Shown: positions 1 through 11,448 of the stretch, piece by piece | How the letters are laid out: the number at the start of each line of letters is the position of its first letter | How positions within the stretch are numbered: the first letter of the stretch is position 1 | Assembly (NCBI GenBank): GCA_017562135.1 | Contig: QEYB01000347.1 | Span: 119,476 to 183,475 of the forward strand | Length of the DNA: 64,000 nt | Origin: Dipylidium caninum | Lineage: Eukaryota > Platyhelminthes > Cestoda > Cyclophyllidea > Dipylidiidae | Reading direction: 5' to 3' | Translations under genes and position numbers: made by a program | Notes under the pieces: generated by a model | Seen by the model: the letters and a program-made list of their open reading frames with translations, nothing else | Databases searched by the model: none | What the model was told of the DNA's origin: nothing

Positions 1-2040
1 CGCAACGTGTCCGGCCTCACTATCGGCCCAAATACATGAACCCCCAGCGTCCGGTATAGGCACCAGGTGGCGCAGTTTATTGTCAAGTGGTCAGTGCCTC
101 CTGTCATGGCTGCAAGATTGGAGGTAGAGGAAGACAAGCAGCACCCAGCTACTCAGCAGCAGACTGCGATATCGACGGAGACAAGCAGCCTGAACAGAAG
201 GCCACGTCATCTGCAGTTTAAACCACGAAGTGAATTCCGAAGTGATTGTCAAACCTCCTGTCTTCACGTCCATGGCATGCGTGTCACACTGGCCTCTAAA
301 ATTCTGTGGAGAAGTCCGTGCATGCTAGGAACTGGGCACCTCGGATCGGCTAGTCAAAGGGCCATCTGGCCCACGTTTCTTGATTCACTGAGACAGATTT
401 AGTGTGCTTCCAACACAAGCACCAGAACGCGTACCATCGTTTCCTCATCTTCTATTCCATATTAATTTGCCCAACATCAACTCGGACGGAATAAGTGTGC
501 TTCCGACGTCGTTCCACTTCACTCCACTCCCTTCAACTTCTCCTATCAACGCTCTTGGACATCAAACGGGGATAGAAGAAGAAGAGCTGATTACACGAGT
601 TGGAATGGCCAAATCAGTTTGACATCCAGCTGTCGGAAAAACTGTGTGAACACCGCGACTCACATGATCTCCAACGACGCCATCTGGCAGGCTTGAATAT
701 TTCCTCTTGAGAAATTGCCTCTTCTTGCGCATCACCATGGCTTTTCACATTCTCAGGCACCTCAGACAAAGCAATGTGTTCAATGGAAGGGAGCTGTGAC
801 TTGACCGGTTTCGTGGGGAAGGGCAGCTGGTTATTTGGGAAGATTGCAAAGTCAGTGTATTCGCTGTGAGGCCCCTTTATACCACTCCATGATCGCCGCT
901 GCCGCAATCAAGGCGTGAATCCCCAATTCAGTTGAAGGGACCTAGAAGGGTCAAGGCGACAGTAGTAGACAGACTCCCTACTACTATTCACTGCATGTGA
1001 TTTGCGGTCTAGAAACCACGTTTCGACTAGAACTCCTGTTTGTCAGTGAAAGAAAAGAATTGTACCCATGTCCTGATTCCGAGGACTTGGTTTGAAATAT
1101 TGTATCTCTGACATTAGCGCGTGTTACTTCATGCCCTTCTTCAAACATTCAGCCTAACACCCAGTCGACCCTTCTTTTCGCACGCGTCACCTCGTCGACG
1201 ACAGGAAACAGTTTGCAGCGCTGTCTCCTCCGTCCCTCCTCCCGTACGCTGATGTGTGTGCCGAGATGAGGCAATGCAGGTAATGCTGGTTCCCTTGCTA
1301 GTTGGGCACAAAGGAGCGGAGTGAAGGGGATAATGAGACGAACTGAGCTGTGGCCACTAGTTGGCTCCCCAAATAGGCGGCAACTGCAGTCAGCTGAGTT
1401 CGAGCAGAGCACACACTTGCAAATGAGGAGTTGGTCGCCAACGCCAAGAGCGAGGAAAAGTAGCTGACTTCAGGTAGTCCAGTCGCTTATGTGCTCACTG
1501 GTCTTCCATGTGTGATTCCATCTTACGCGGTGAATTTTTTTGCGCTCCAAGTTTACGGGCTATGAAATTGACTTGCAGCTAACCACTTGGGGACCATTGA
1601 ATCTCGTTCACTGGCCCTCGGACACCATTTGCTTTATGCCCTCATTCATCTGCTTGCTCACCGTGGAGTGATGAATTTTCCACTGGGAGGTAAGAACGGG
1701 GCTACTGGTCAAAATGAATGCGTCTATCGTGTGTGAATGTAGTTTTTCTCCTGTCTCATCTCCAATCCAACCAACGTAGCTCACTTTCTTTCCACTCTGT
1801 TTCTCAATAGCCTACTTATTTTCCACACGCTACTCTCGCCCACCTATTCTCTGCACAATTATGTCCGAAGTAGTGGGGGCGAGAGTATCCGCGGGGGAAA
1901 CAAATGAGTGCTATCGCAGCGATACGACTAAAACTCTCCTGTTGATGTGGTGAAGCGAGAAAGAAAAGTCCGTATTTCGATGAAACAGGGCATAACTCTT
2001 CTCTCATGGATCAAAAAGTTCATTTGTCGACTGTGACGTC
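1..2040. other. No gene recognised
   Basis: Open stretches here are short, overlap on both strands and show no family motif. A diverged tract around 1,300-1,395, with the phrase ccaaataggcggc, is shared with 12,270-12,320 and 31,340-31,365. A short piece at 1,470-1,510 resembles the repeat described at 2,395. Nothing else is supported. Confidence 0.5.
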
Positions 2041-2235
2041 GCAAATGCTGTATTTAAAAAAAGCGAGGTGAAGGAGGGTGAGGCGGTTGAATGGGAAATG
2101 CTCCACGTCGGCCGACAATCCTCTGCAGAGCGCGATTGCTCTGTTTGCGGAAGCCACGAGTTCAGTTGACATCAGAACGTCCTGTCATGGCGCCTACTTT
2201 CACTGACGAGGCCTGTTCTGCTCCTCTTCCTGTTC
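2015..2235 (+). repeat. Diverged repeat, copy 1 of 2 (partner 41,140-41,330)
   Basis: Both copies share a purine-rich stretch (gaggtgaaggagggtgaggcg here, gaggtgaaagagggtgaag at 41,187), then 'gaatgggaaat', then a similar run ending near a 'gtcatg' followed by 'cctactttc'. Small indels separate the copies. It lies just before another repeat (2,395-2,640) and an AsnRS relic. The 41-kb partner also lies close to an AsnRS relic (40.0 kb), so these blocks were probably duplicated together and rearranged. No coding function is seen. Confidence 0.5.
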
Positions 2236-2394
2236 CATGTGCTCAAGCAGGCGAAACACTTTTCTCCCCATTTTCTACACTGCCAAATGATCTGCGTCCA
2301 TGTTTCCTCAACACACAAAATTTATGCAGCGACGATACACGCATACCAAACCAGTAGAGCCGTAAAGGTGTGCGTTGTTCGACCTGCTGCTCTC

Positions 2395-2640
2395 CCCTTC
2401 CGCTGGATAATTGCTTGCAGGCAGCCGATTCGACTTGTTCGTCGTGCATGGGCTGCTACTGCATGGCTCAAGTTGTCTAGCAGAGCAGGCACTCGTCAAC
2501 TCTGGATAGTCCAGTCGCCTACGAGCTCACTGGTCAACTGTGATTGCATGTCAGTTGATGAGTTGTACTCATGGCTGATGTCTTCTCGATTGAAACTCCG
2601 CTCACCACTCAGCGTAGTTCTCAGACCATTTAGGAAATAA
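2395..2640 (+). repeat. Ex-coding-like repeat family 'VQSP', copy 1 of 5
   Basis: The block contains the phrase tccagtcgcctacgagctca and reads IVQSPTSSLVNCDCMS followed by LKLRSPLSVVLR. Related phrases occur at 8,580-8,960 (+), 13,310-13,640 (-), 39,700-39,930 (+) and 46,660-46,960 (-). At 13.4 kb the matching frame reads VVQSHQGSLVNCDW, and at 39.8 kb VVQSPLSSKVNFDCMS. Persistence of one frame across diverged copies suggests an exon origin, but stops interrupt several copies and I do not recognise a protein family. It may instead be a DNA repeat with chance open frames. Confidence 0.5.
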
Positions 2641-2847
2641 TTCAGTTCAATCGCAGCTCGGAGGTGAAGACGGGGAGAAGATGGAGGTCCAGGTTGGAGA
2701 AGGAAGCCCTCTTTTGAGAAACAGACGAGTTGGAGTCAATGAAGACAGTTTACAGAAGTAGTGAAAAGTGAGTAAAAGTGAGACAGCTGATTGTACTGGA
2801 CTAAATCCTGCAGCAACCCTCCATCATCGCGACATCGGCCAAAATTC

Positions 2848-2862
2848 CCCCCCCCCCCCCCG
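2848..2862 (+). repeat. Poly-C tract
   Basis: A run of about 14-15 C within a non-coding stretch. A second C-rich run lies near 5,623-5,633. Such tracts are prone to length error in sequencing. Confidence 0.9.
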
Positions 2863-2909
2863 AGACCGTTGCTTTCAGCTATGCACCACTTCGTGGAGCT
2901 TTCCAGTGC

Positions 2910-3050
2910 GCATTCCACTTGAGAACTTTTACACTTACACCAGCGCGTTCTACACTCAAAAGTGTCCATTCACTCAAATTTGGCTCCCTCTTACTTCCCT
3001 ACCTCCATCATCACCGACCTCTTCACTCATGAGTGGTAGATGAAGCTGTG
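2910..3050 (+). repeat. Diverged repeat, copy 1 of 2 (partner 11,270-11,410)
   Basis: Both copies contain 'cactcaa' or 'cactcaaa' followed by 'agtgtc', a pyrimidine-rich stretch, then 'caccgac', and a final 'ggtagatgatg' or 'ggtagatgaag'. They are clearly diverged. No coding function is seen. Confidence 0.4.
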
Positions 3051-3179
3051 GCCAGGCTACCGTCGACGTGGAAATTTCAACTAGCCTCAGCCATGAATGG
3101 AAGAGGAGAGGACAGGATTTGTTTCGTAGGCTGGTAGCATGTGAAAACGGTTACGTCCCTAGATGGATTATGGCAGTGA

Positions 3180-3882
3180 AGGCGAGCCGCATGGCGACTT
3201 CCGGAGCGGCGTTCCTCTTCGACTTTTTCTTGAATCCGCCAACGGCGTTGGTGGATGAATCCTCAATACAGCACAGCCACTGTTACCTTACTCGCCCGTC
3301 TCTCACACCCAACGTCCGCGCACGCCGCCGAGAGGGGAGCTGTCAACTTTATAACATGTGACATGTCTATGGTATGAATTATAGGGTAGGGATGATCAAT
3401 TTGTCAATTCACCTCGCATTTCTCCGCAACATAAGTCTTAATACCACCTGCCGTGCCTTTCCATTAACGACGTCCTTCACGAAAATGGAAGATTTGGTGG
3501 AGAGAGTCAACGCGCCAGGAGGTTGTGACGGATCTCCGATAGGAAGACAATGAATAAGACCGGCACCATCTCAGTGATATACCTACAGCTTGCTCTGGCG
3601 ACGTACTTTGTATGCCGAACCTAACACCTCAACACGCTTCCTCACGAATTCCCATAAATCACCCACTCTCGGAGTAGTTGCATCGGGTACATGCCTGTCT
3701 TCCTTGACCGCTACTTCATTTGTTATGGAGGGATAAATTGTGGACGGCTTGTTACCTGCCATGTTTAGAGACAAGCTGAGCCTAAAAGGATATCTCTGTG
3801 GAATGCTTTTCATGCTCAACACTGGACATCCTTCTAGGATCTGGCAGTCTACGCAGTTAAACTCGTAATTCGAAACACACAT
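3180..3882 (-). pseudogene. NARS: Asparaginyl-tRNA synthetase relic (OB-fold domain and start of catalytic domain), copy 1
   Basis: AsnRS charges tRNA-Asn in the cytosol. Read on the minus strand, an open run from 3,882 to 3,583 includes STIYPSITNEV, an acidic linker, and RVEVLGSAYKVRRQSK, which matches the family's RVKVFGWVHRLRRQGK strand of the anticodon-binding OB fold. The frame then stops, and a further run near 3,480-3,560 reads DGAGLIHCL and PGALTLSTKSS, matching the family's RDGTGYLQCVL and LSTESS. Beyond a shift, 3,300-3,430 carries MSHVIKLTA, comparable to the family's MSKVLKARS before the first catalytic motif. Stops and shifts make it a pseudogene. The same order of pieces recurs at 18.3-18.9 kb, which supports shared descent from a coding ancestor. 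Class-II motifs 2 and 3 are not seen here. Confidence 0.72.
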
Positions 3883-4125
3883 TGTTCGGCGAATGTAATG
3901 GACTCATGTGTTTTGGTAGACTGGACCAGGAGAAGGCACAAAGTGGAGATTTTCCTCGGGTTTCAAGAGACAGTTTACAAAGTGGTGCTGTAAGTCAGAA
4001 TAGAGATATGAAGGAGGGCCCAGATGAATGCTTGTTGACGTCAACTTACGCATTGTTCGGCAACGTTCATGGGGTGGAGATGAGAGAGATGAGGAAGGCG
4101 AACAGAAGACAAATCAAATTCACCG
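3883..4125. other. Unassigned spacer
   Basis: Nothing recognisable lies between the AsnRS relic and the next repeat. An open run continues through it into the following repeat but has no matching motif. Confidence 0.4.
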
Positions 4126-4129
4126 ACGG

Positions 4130-4565
4130 CAGACTCATTATCTGGCACCTGCGATGCCTACGCCGTTCTACCAGTTGGTGTGCAATTACTCCGAGCAGTC
4201 CTCACCCTGCCGACCCCACTGGTTGCCATGGTCGTCCTGCTGGTGTGCTAGTGCAGGTCCCTGCTGTGGTGCTCTCCATGAGCCTCAGCGTAGAAGCCAA
4301 TCCTACTGCAGCACTAAATTAATGCGGAAGAAGTTTCGCATGAGTTTGTATTCGCCCATTTATTCCCACCTGACTGCCTTTGCCAGAAGGCTTCAACCTA
4401 CTCCTTGGCCTACAGCGCACTTATCCCCATGAAATGGAGACCTCATTGGGATAGGAGGGTGTGAAGTAGCGGGTAGCGAGTGAGAAGTGTGGGCGGATTT
4501 AGATGAATGCGAGGTAGGTGGAAAGAGGTATTAAAGCCATAGTCCTCGTGGTCTATCATCATTTG
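4130..4565 (+). pseudogene. Decayed copy of a small hydrophobic exon plus its 3' tail (copy 1 of 3)
   Basis: The frame YAVLPVGVQLL...PLVAMVVLLVC corresponds residue by residue to the open copies at 29,584 and 57,438, which read YAFLRVGVELL...PLLATVVLLVCMCESLLG. Here a TAG replaces the Met codon after LLVC. The splice-donor-like gcgtaagt of the other copies has become gcatgagt. The conserved downstream tail, including 'ccatagtcctcgtggtct' near 4,536-4,553, is also shared by all three. The hydrophobic run suggests a signal peptide or membrane segment; the protein is unknown to me. Confidence 0.6.
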
Positions 4566-4699
4566 TTAGGACTGATGATTGGACAATTTAAGAGATAATC
4601 ACACACATACAAACTGCCACACAAGCGATTATAAAATGTGAAATGGAGCTTATTTGCTTTACCTTCTTTATAATCCAGGTCTTTACAGCAGCAACCGGA

Positions 4700-5130
4700 C
4701 AATAGCAAGCGGGCTCTTATCTTGAATGGTATCGAAACGGAAAAGGAATTGGGAATGGGAGTAGAGGGACGGTCGGAAGAGGAGGTGGAAGCAGAGATGA
4801 TCTCAGACGTAGAAGTGGAGGCTGGGACGGAACGAGGATTTGCACAGAGAGGAAGAAGGAAGACGAGTGGGGGAGAGGAAGAGGCGGAAGGGAGAATAGC
4901 CAGAATATAATAGCTGTTGGAGGTAGAATGTGAAACAGAGACAGAATTTGAATCCACGTAATCGAGAGAAACGGAAGCAGAATGAGTGGATGAATCACAA
5001 TTGGGGGGCATTGCTATGGGAAGAGGAGTCTGATGAAGACGACTCTGAGTGGGCTGAATAAGCACTCCAATGCATTCGCGAGTGTTCACTTCGACTTTTA
5101 GTCAACGTAGTCATTCCGGGGAGTGTGGTG
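4700..5130 (+). pseudogene. Decayed copy of an acidic low-complexity exon (partner 56,168-56,569, minus)
   Basis: The frame WEEESDEDDSEWAE, a stop, then IRECSL matches WEVDSEEEDSESAE...IRECSLCLE on the minus strand of 56.2-56.6 kb. Here a TAA interrupts the acidic run and the second Cys of CSLC has become Arg. The two copies follow the hydrophobic exon family in the same order and orientation (4.1 then 4.7 kb here; 57.4 then 56.5 kb on the minus strand), so a unit of more than 1 kb was duplicated. Confidence 0.5.
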
Positions 5131-5144
5131 CAATCGTTTATCAG

Positions 5145-5345
5145 TGATTTCTGACTGAAAATGTATCTCCTCTACGCAGTTGCCGACCGAATACGTCGCA
5201 GGAAGGAGACGTCGCCGGTGAAATCATCTACATTCCCATCTGCTATCGGCAACACTCCTTTGCCCGTGACGCAGTTACTAGGCCCATGTATTGCCTATGG
5301 ACATTTTACAACGTCGCCCACGTGGATTGGAGTTTTCGTGGACAT
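5145..5345 (-). pseudogene. Decayed copy of a membrane-like exon (see 48,113-48,309)
   Basis: On the minus strand QYMGLVTASRAKECCR parallels QYMGLVTASLANDCCR of the open 48-kb copy, then stops appear. The DNA phrase actaggcccatgtattg is identical at 5,278-5,294 and 48,291-48,307. The start of the block, gaaaatgtatctcctct, also recurs on the minus strand near 56.15 kb. It is a relic. Confidence 0.5.
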
Positions 5346-5349
5346 GTGA

Positions 5350-7620
5350 CACGCATGTGTCCACGCACATGGCCTGGTCACCATCAGTGCTGTATGGATG
5401 TCATGGCTGAACTGAAACGAAGGAAAACAGATTGTCTTTCTTCCATCGTCTCAAGGCCACTTCCCATTTACTTGGTGGTTTACGAAGTAAAATAAAACAT
5501 ATTATATGTCGATTTGGAAGGGGCTCCCTTCCATTCCTACGTTTGTACCTACTCTTTCGCCTGTCTCACTGCGTATCCGCCACACTGCCGCCATTCAACT
5601 ATCAGTCTCGCAACATGTTCCATCCCCCCCCCCCTACCTGATGTTGAACAAAGGTTTGACTCACTGCCATCGCCTCCACCCAAGTCGATTCGATGTAGGG
5701 ATTGTCACCTCCTACCTGCCCCTAGTTCCTCATTTTAACACGTCCACACACTGATATGAGTGCCTACCTCTCGGAAGTGCAACCCACCACCCTGCGTGAA
5801 TCGCCTATCAAACTTTCTATCTATGCCAAGTAACCAGGCGCACACACTACCTGTAGCTTTGTTCCGCATCGGGGCACCGAGTAACGCTTCTGCCTGTTAC
5901 GGAAGTCTACATGATCAGTGGAATTGTAACTAAGTGGCTGCGACTACATTCCCTGCAAAATTGCTTCGTTCCAAGTCGATACCCACATCTCCGCTACACA
6001 CCTTCCCCCGACCACTAACCACCCACTTGGAAACCCTCCCCGCTTACCTTCACCCCCCATCTACGACATCCTGATGCGGCTATTGGGCGTAAGAGAAATG
6101 GGACTTCACTGAGGATGAGGCTATCCCCTCAAGGGAGAAGTAAGCGAGCACAAGGGTGAAGCAGACGTGAATGATTGCATTCCAGCTCATTGGAAGGTGA
6201 TAAATGCCGACCAGGTGGCAGTGATCAGCGAATGCGGCAGATGATGTATTGTGGAAATGAGAGAAAATGAATGAGAGGGATGGGAATGTATGATGGAGAA
6301 AAAGTGATGTACGGTTGCCAAAACGGGACCCACAAAATAAGAAAATCATAGCTTCTCGGTGTGACATTTTGGGGGACAGTTGAATCCGAAGAAACCTTTG
6401 ATGCGCATTTGTTACCTGTTGTCGGAGTAGATAACATGCCGAAGCGAGAGTGGGTCAACGTGCACCACATTCACCATCAGAATTAATGGGAGCAATTTTG
6501 TCCAGGCATTCTCCAGATGCTACACGTCAGCGTTGCCTCGTGCCCCCTTGCCTGTTTCTTGATTTGTCAATCCTCTTCTTCGACGCAATCGAATGTTCTT
6601 ATCAGTTAGACTGTTTAGTCAAATTAGCCAATATGATTTTTGTCCAGTTAAGACGCATAGAGGAGTTGCTGAGGGATTAAGAAATTGGAGACTTAACACT
6701 CTTAACAGCAATGTCAGCTGCAATTTGATTTGACTCAATTGTTTTTCTTCGTTTACACATTTCCTCCTTCTCCGATTCCCCCTGCAGCGCCCGACACTCT
6801 CCCGCACGTTTTTGCTTAGCAAGAACAGCAATGTAAGTGGAGCAGACGTGAGGACATGTGCTTCTACAATGCAGGCAATACGAGGCGAGGAGTCGCGAGA
6901 AGTCGCAAGGGGGCGGTGAGAAGGCGAGAGGCGAGGTGAAATTGAATTTTAATTTGGTCGCGAATCAGTTCGCGAGGAGCGGTTTTTCTGTTGCCGACTC
7001 AACATGGATATTGGAGCGTCACAACATTTCCCATATCTGCGTTGAGCAACTAAGCTGACCGTAATTAAGCCTACAGTTGCAGTGGTTTCTTGGCTGACAC
7101 CTTAGATGTGATTTGTACGATGGGCAGAAGCACTATCGAAATGTGCGGCTACTCATTTAGGTCGTAGCAATCATCCACTGCTTGCTCTTCCGGCAATTGT
7201 CGAGCCTCCAGCAAGACTGTCATGGGCTGTTGCTGTTGTTCAGACTGTGGTTGTTTTCGTTGCCTGTTGTGGCTTTTTTGATGCCTCCTTGCTCGATTCT
7301 TCATGGAGAATACGGGTTATTAAAGAGAGCGCTCGTGAACAAGCTGAAGTGACAGCAGACACTCCCGGATCGACAGGCGGGAGGAACGGATGAAGGAGGG
7401 GTTCAAATGCGAAATGTCATTCCATGTTAAGGTGATTGAGGCGGCATGTAACGTGACAATTGGGTGTTTGGGGTAGAAAGCTTATCAGCCCAGATGGGCC
7501 AATTGCACTGATTCACTTGCAGTGGGATGATTCGGATGCGATCTGTTTTTCCTCTATTCAGTCAAGTCAACCACGCTGAACTGACAGGAGCCAGATGTGG
7601 AGCTCACCCAACCCGAGGCG
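5350..7620. other. No gene recognised
   Basis: This stretch has only short open runs, a C-rich tract near 5,623 and no family motif that I can read on either strand. No RNA gene was recognised. Confidence 0.45.
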
Positions 7621-7629
7621 CGAGGCCAC

Positions 7630-7890
7630 AAGCTATGCGATTAGTGTGTGCCCCATGACCACTAAATTCCTAATCCACATGGGAGACATTTCATGCGTTA
7701 TTGGCGCATGAGTGCTGCCGAGATTGGGTTGTGCAGCGGTGGGTAAACGGTGATCTCCTTTCTCTGTCTCTGCTTTTAACATCTTTTTGCCCTGCATCCT
7801 GCTCTTCAAGCTCAATGCGTGGTGCTTCGTGTGGACCATGCTCACGGTGAATGCGCACCTACTCCGAGGCAGGAAGCTTCGGCGCGGTGG
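7630..7890 (+). pseudogene. Decayed copy of the membrane-like exon (opposite strand to 48 kb)
   Basis: The plus strand reads MGDISCVIGA, a stop, then after another stop SPFSVSAFNIFLPCILLFKL, and NAWCFVWTMLTVNAHLLRG. This matches the 48-kb copy (AFLCLSAFNILLPQLLPFRL and YGWCSVWTTLIVKEHLLGG) through the hydrophobic core. The splice donor that follows in the 48-kb copy (ggag|gtaagaag) is here cgag|gcaggaag, so the GT is lost. It is a pseudogene copy. Confidence 0.6.
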
Positions 7891-8579
7891 AGGTGGCGAA
7901 AGCCACTCCATACAACATCATAATCAAAATATCTGTCATTTGACTTTGTACTTCAGGTGAATCAGGCTCTGTGTCAGAATCGAGGGGTTCTCCGCGGAGT
8001 AAGGGGAGGAGGCAGACTCCTGCACTTATTTTGCTGTGGCTTGCCTTGAAAAGCCATGCGGAAGAGTTCCTAGTGATGTAGGGGAAGAGGAGTGGGAGAC
8101 TGCGGAAATGAGAAAACGAAGGAGAACAACTGAGAACACGCTCAAATCCCGGTACAGTACATAACAAGATTGCATACCACGTCAGTCAACTTTGTTGTTT
8201 AGTGTGTTAAGTGTCTACCCTAAGCGCGGAGTAGAATAATTGAGACAATGGGCGCACTGCGGAAAACGGCTTGGGGACTTGTGGACGATTAACGTTTGGG
8301 AGAGTGGGACGAGGATGGTGCTGAAAGCCGATGAAGGCGAATTTGCCGTTCGAGATTTCACTTCACGCCGCCTGTGCAGAGAAAGTCTGTGATTACATTT
8401 CTTCACGGTCGTAGCCCTCAATGAAGTCTTGATGTCTTTACGTTGGTGATGCAGAGGAAAATCGTTACTCCTGCTAGAGGCAGTAACAGTAGGAGCATAA
8501 AGTAAAAACTGAACCTTGATTTCATTTGCCTTCTTCCACAGATTCCTCGACAAACAACTTTTCGCATCACCAAGCGCTG

Positions 8580-8960
8580 ATTGCTTCAAGAAGGGAGGGA
8601 ATTGAAAGTACCGTTTGCAGCGCCTACTTCGTGGGATTTGAGGGAAGTCTCGTGACGGCGTCTTGAATAAGCGTAAACATCCATCAACTTCTATTGACCG
8701 CATCTCAAACTGTCCACATGCGAAGGCACATGAGAGTTCAGATAGTGGAGACCAGTGGTCATCGTGTGGTTCAGCCGCTCCCAAGGCTCACAGGCCAACT
8801 GTTACTTGATGTCAATTGCCGAGTTGTATTCACGGCTGACATCTTCTCTAAATTGAAATTTCGCTTACCACTCACTATATGGGCGACGATCAAAGCAGTT
8901 CTCAGAATTTTGGCAATCTCTCCAGCGGCAGGTGGACAAAGCTTATGCCATATAAAAAAG
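8580..8960 (+). repeat. 'VQSP' repeat family, copy 2 (extended at the 5' side)
   Basis: The phrase ttgcagcgcctacttcgtgg and the following 'tcttgaataagcgtaaa' correspond to the reverse complement of 13,560-13,605 (ttgcagcgcccacttggtcg, 'ccttaaataggcgcaaa'). The later part (gttgtattcacggctgacat) matches gttgtactcatggctgatgt at 2,562. This copy is open for about 100 codons (from 8,694) but the product is not a family I recognise. Confidence 0.45.
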
Positions 8961-8969
8961 ACGCAGAAT

Positions 8970-10075
8970 GACGTTATGTCTCGACACCTTGGTGAACGCA
9001 CACGGTAGGGTTGAAATGAGACTCAGGTAAAAAAATTATTCCCATCACAACACCACACCGTTTGCATTGATTGCTGCGGCGAAATTGACTCTTATCAGTT
9101 ATTCCAGTCGGTAGAAGAAAGAGCATTCGTGCGAGTAGAGAAGGTCCATTTAAATGAGGAGGCTGAAGAAACGCCATGAAGTGAAGCCTCCTATTACGAA
9201 ATGCTTATGACTGTTTATAGAAAGTTTTACAGTCTGACGGTGTGCGGGGACGGAAGAGTGGTCGACTTTTTTCCTAACATGAATATTCACCTTGGCAAGG
9301 AAGGCAATGTGCAGGTGGAGACTCTGAGAAGCTCAGAAGGGGTGCGACACGGCCAAACGAGACAGCCAACTCCTTTCATCGATGACTGCACAGCCCCGCC
9401 AATTAAACTTCACCTCGTGCCGGAGTCGTGATTTACGTCAACACCTACATCCGCCTTCAAGATGCTGTCGCCATCCAACGGCATCTCCTACGCCTTCCCA
9501 GCTAACCATTCCCATTTTTCACATTAAACTCATTTAGCCATGCTTCTTGTTCACTTAGCCGCTTAAGGCAGATATCACCGAGGGAGTTGAAATAACTAAT
9601 AAGGAGTAGGTGCCAAAGTGATAAATATTGGGGTGTGACGGTCTTCCGTTTTAGTGGGAATTGCCACTCGTTGGTACTCGCAAGACTCATTGGACGTCGA
9701 TGCACCTCTCGTGGTCGAGGAAGCTGACATTTACCCTTTCCTTTTCCCCTTTTAAAATGCTCTCTAGTCTTTATTTTGTGTTTCTTTATTAAATCAGAAA
9801 GAATAATGTACACACAATGTTGTGGACTGGAATTTGATTACACTCATGGTGAAGCAGTCAAATGATTAATTGTTCAACTGAGAAGCTGTTGCTCTTACCC
9901 TGTTATTTCGCCTTTTATCTTTCCCTTCAGAAGTCAACGTTTTGTCATAGGTGACTCTTCTCAGCCATTCCACCAAAAATACTTCTCCTCTTCTTCTGAT
10001 GTTACTTTTGTTCTTTCTCAGAGTATTTCCTCAATGAAGGAATATGCCTCCTTTACCTCTAAGGTTTGTGCTGCT
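8970..10075. other. No gene recognised
   Basis: Short overlapping open runs only; no motif, RNA gene or shared repeat was recognised. Confidence 0.4.
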
Positions 10076-10077
10076 TA

Positions 10078-10480
10078 CTACTCAGTGCTTTCGCTGGCTT
10101 GATCAATCACTTTCGGCGTGAAATCCATAAGTGAACAGATTGTCGCAATGCTCATTTTGAATCTGTCAAAAGAGGCCTTTGTTGGGCTATGCGAGCCACT
10201 CGTTTTTCGATAGTCTTCTCCTGCGTGAATAATAGCTTTCTGGGTAGTCGCCAGGCTTGATGTAACTTCTGTTAATTTCACCTCTGATATGGTGTAAGCT
10301 TTACGATGCACGAGATTATGAGGATTAACGAGGTTATCGAAATCGCCCGAGAGAATTCGTCCTCCTTTGAAGAATAGGCTTCTACTTTTTCCAGTCGATC
10401 ATGAGAGTTCGATTCGCTCGAGGCAGAACGAGCACTCCCCATTACCAGAAGAACAACTTTGAAAACGCCAATCAACAATT
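10078..10480 (-). pseudogene. Possible secreted-protein gene split by a frameshift (hypothetical)
   Basis: Two overlapping minus-strand frames read as one protein if a single base is gained or lost near 10,340. The upstream frame starts with a hydrophobic run (GVFKVVLLVMGSARSASS, signal-peptide-like) followed by a charged stretch. The downstream frame (FDNLVNPHNLVHRKAYTISE to KVIDQASESTE, ending at 10,078) is helical in character with one cysteine. There is no ATG at the upstream open end, so the true start would be elsewhere or in another exon. No homologue is recognised, and a chance reading is quite possible. Confidence 0.22.
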
Positions 10481-11265
10481 TCTAATTGAAACGCTTCAAT
10501 TGTCCACGAGTATTGATTTCTACTTGCCGCTTCTTTACCGACGGCATTGAAGTAATTTTAACAAACATTAAATTCTCCACTTCCTCCTTGTTATTCATAA
10601 ACAATTGAATGCGAAGTGGCGTTGACTGTATATTACTCTATGACAGAGAAGGCGCACACTCGGCTGCAAGACCAAAGGTAAGAAACATCTACTCCCCTCT
10701 AGGCGATTTTTTGCAGTTGTACGATTTTACCACAAGCCTATCGCGCAATAAAAGGGCTTTTGAAGGCGGTACATATCCTCGGCACCGTCTTCCACCTCCA
10801 CAACTCCAAAATCATGCCACAAGTCGTTCCTTACCACTAATACTTCTTCTTTCCTTTCAACAAGATGATTTTCATCTGATGAAGATCAAGTGAAATAGAT
10901 GCTAATATATGTGTCATGATTTCGTGCCTCCACCTGCCTAACCGTGATGTGGAAGTGGAAATGTATAAAATAGTGCATTAGGAGTTAGAGACTTTGTATC
11001 CTCCGAGCGCCCACTGTTACACCTTACCGGTTGAAGGTGCGGAAAGTGGTAAGAAGACAGGAGAAGTTGAACAGTTAGTTGCATTCATCGCCGCATTTGT
11101 CGATGTATTCCAAGAATGACACGACGCACCCACCGACCCCTAGCCAACAACTTGCACCTCCCAAAGAACTGCATTCACTGCTCTCTCAAACTGATATCAC
11201 AGCGACAACGGCCAAACTTTCTGCTCTGCACAACTTCATAAAGGTGGCCAGTGCTCAACTCACCT
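10481..11265. other. No gene recognised
   Basis: Weak open runs only. The run at 10,609-10,893 has no motif. Nothing else is supported. Confidence 0.4.
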
Positions 11266-11269
11266 TGCA

Positions 11270-11410
11270 AATTTCTTTTGCGAATTTCGCACACGCCCAA
11301 CCGCTTCCCACACTCAAGTGTCTCCTTTCACGCCAAATCGCCTCCCTTTCATTTTGTCCCATCGCGTCCCTCCGCCACCCTCACCGACAGTTTTGCTGGT
11401 AGATGATGGA
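11270..11410 (+). repeat. Diverged repeat, copy 2 (partner 2,910-3,050)
   Basis: See the entry at 2,910. The copies share the ordered phrases around 'cactcaagtgtc' and 'tggtagatgatg'. Confidence 0.4.
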
Positions 11411-11448
11411 CCAAACTCTGACCTGTCCACTGTCCCCTTGACATTTTA

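Noticed and set aside
10400..10425. gagttcgattcgctcg, like a tRNA T-loop (B box)
   Set aside because: No A box or cloverleaf stems at the right distance. No tRNA gene was recognised elsewhere in the window.
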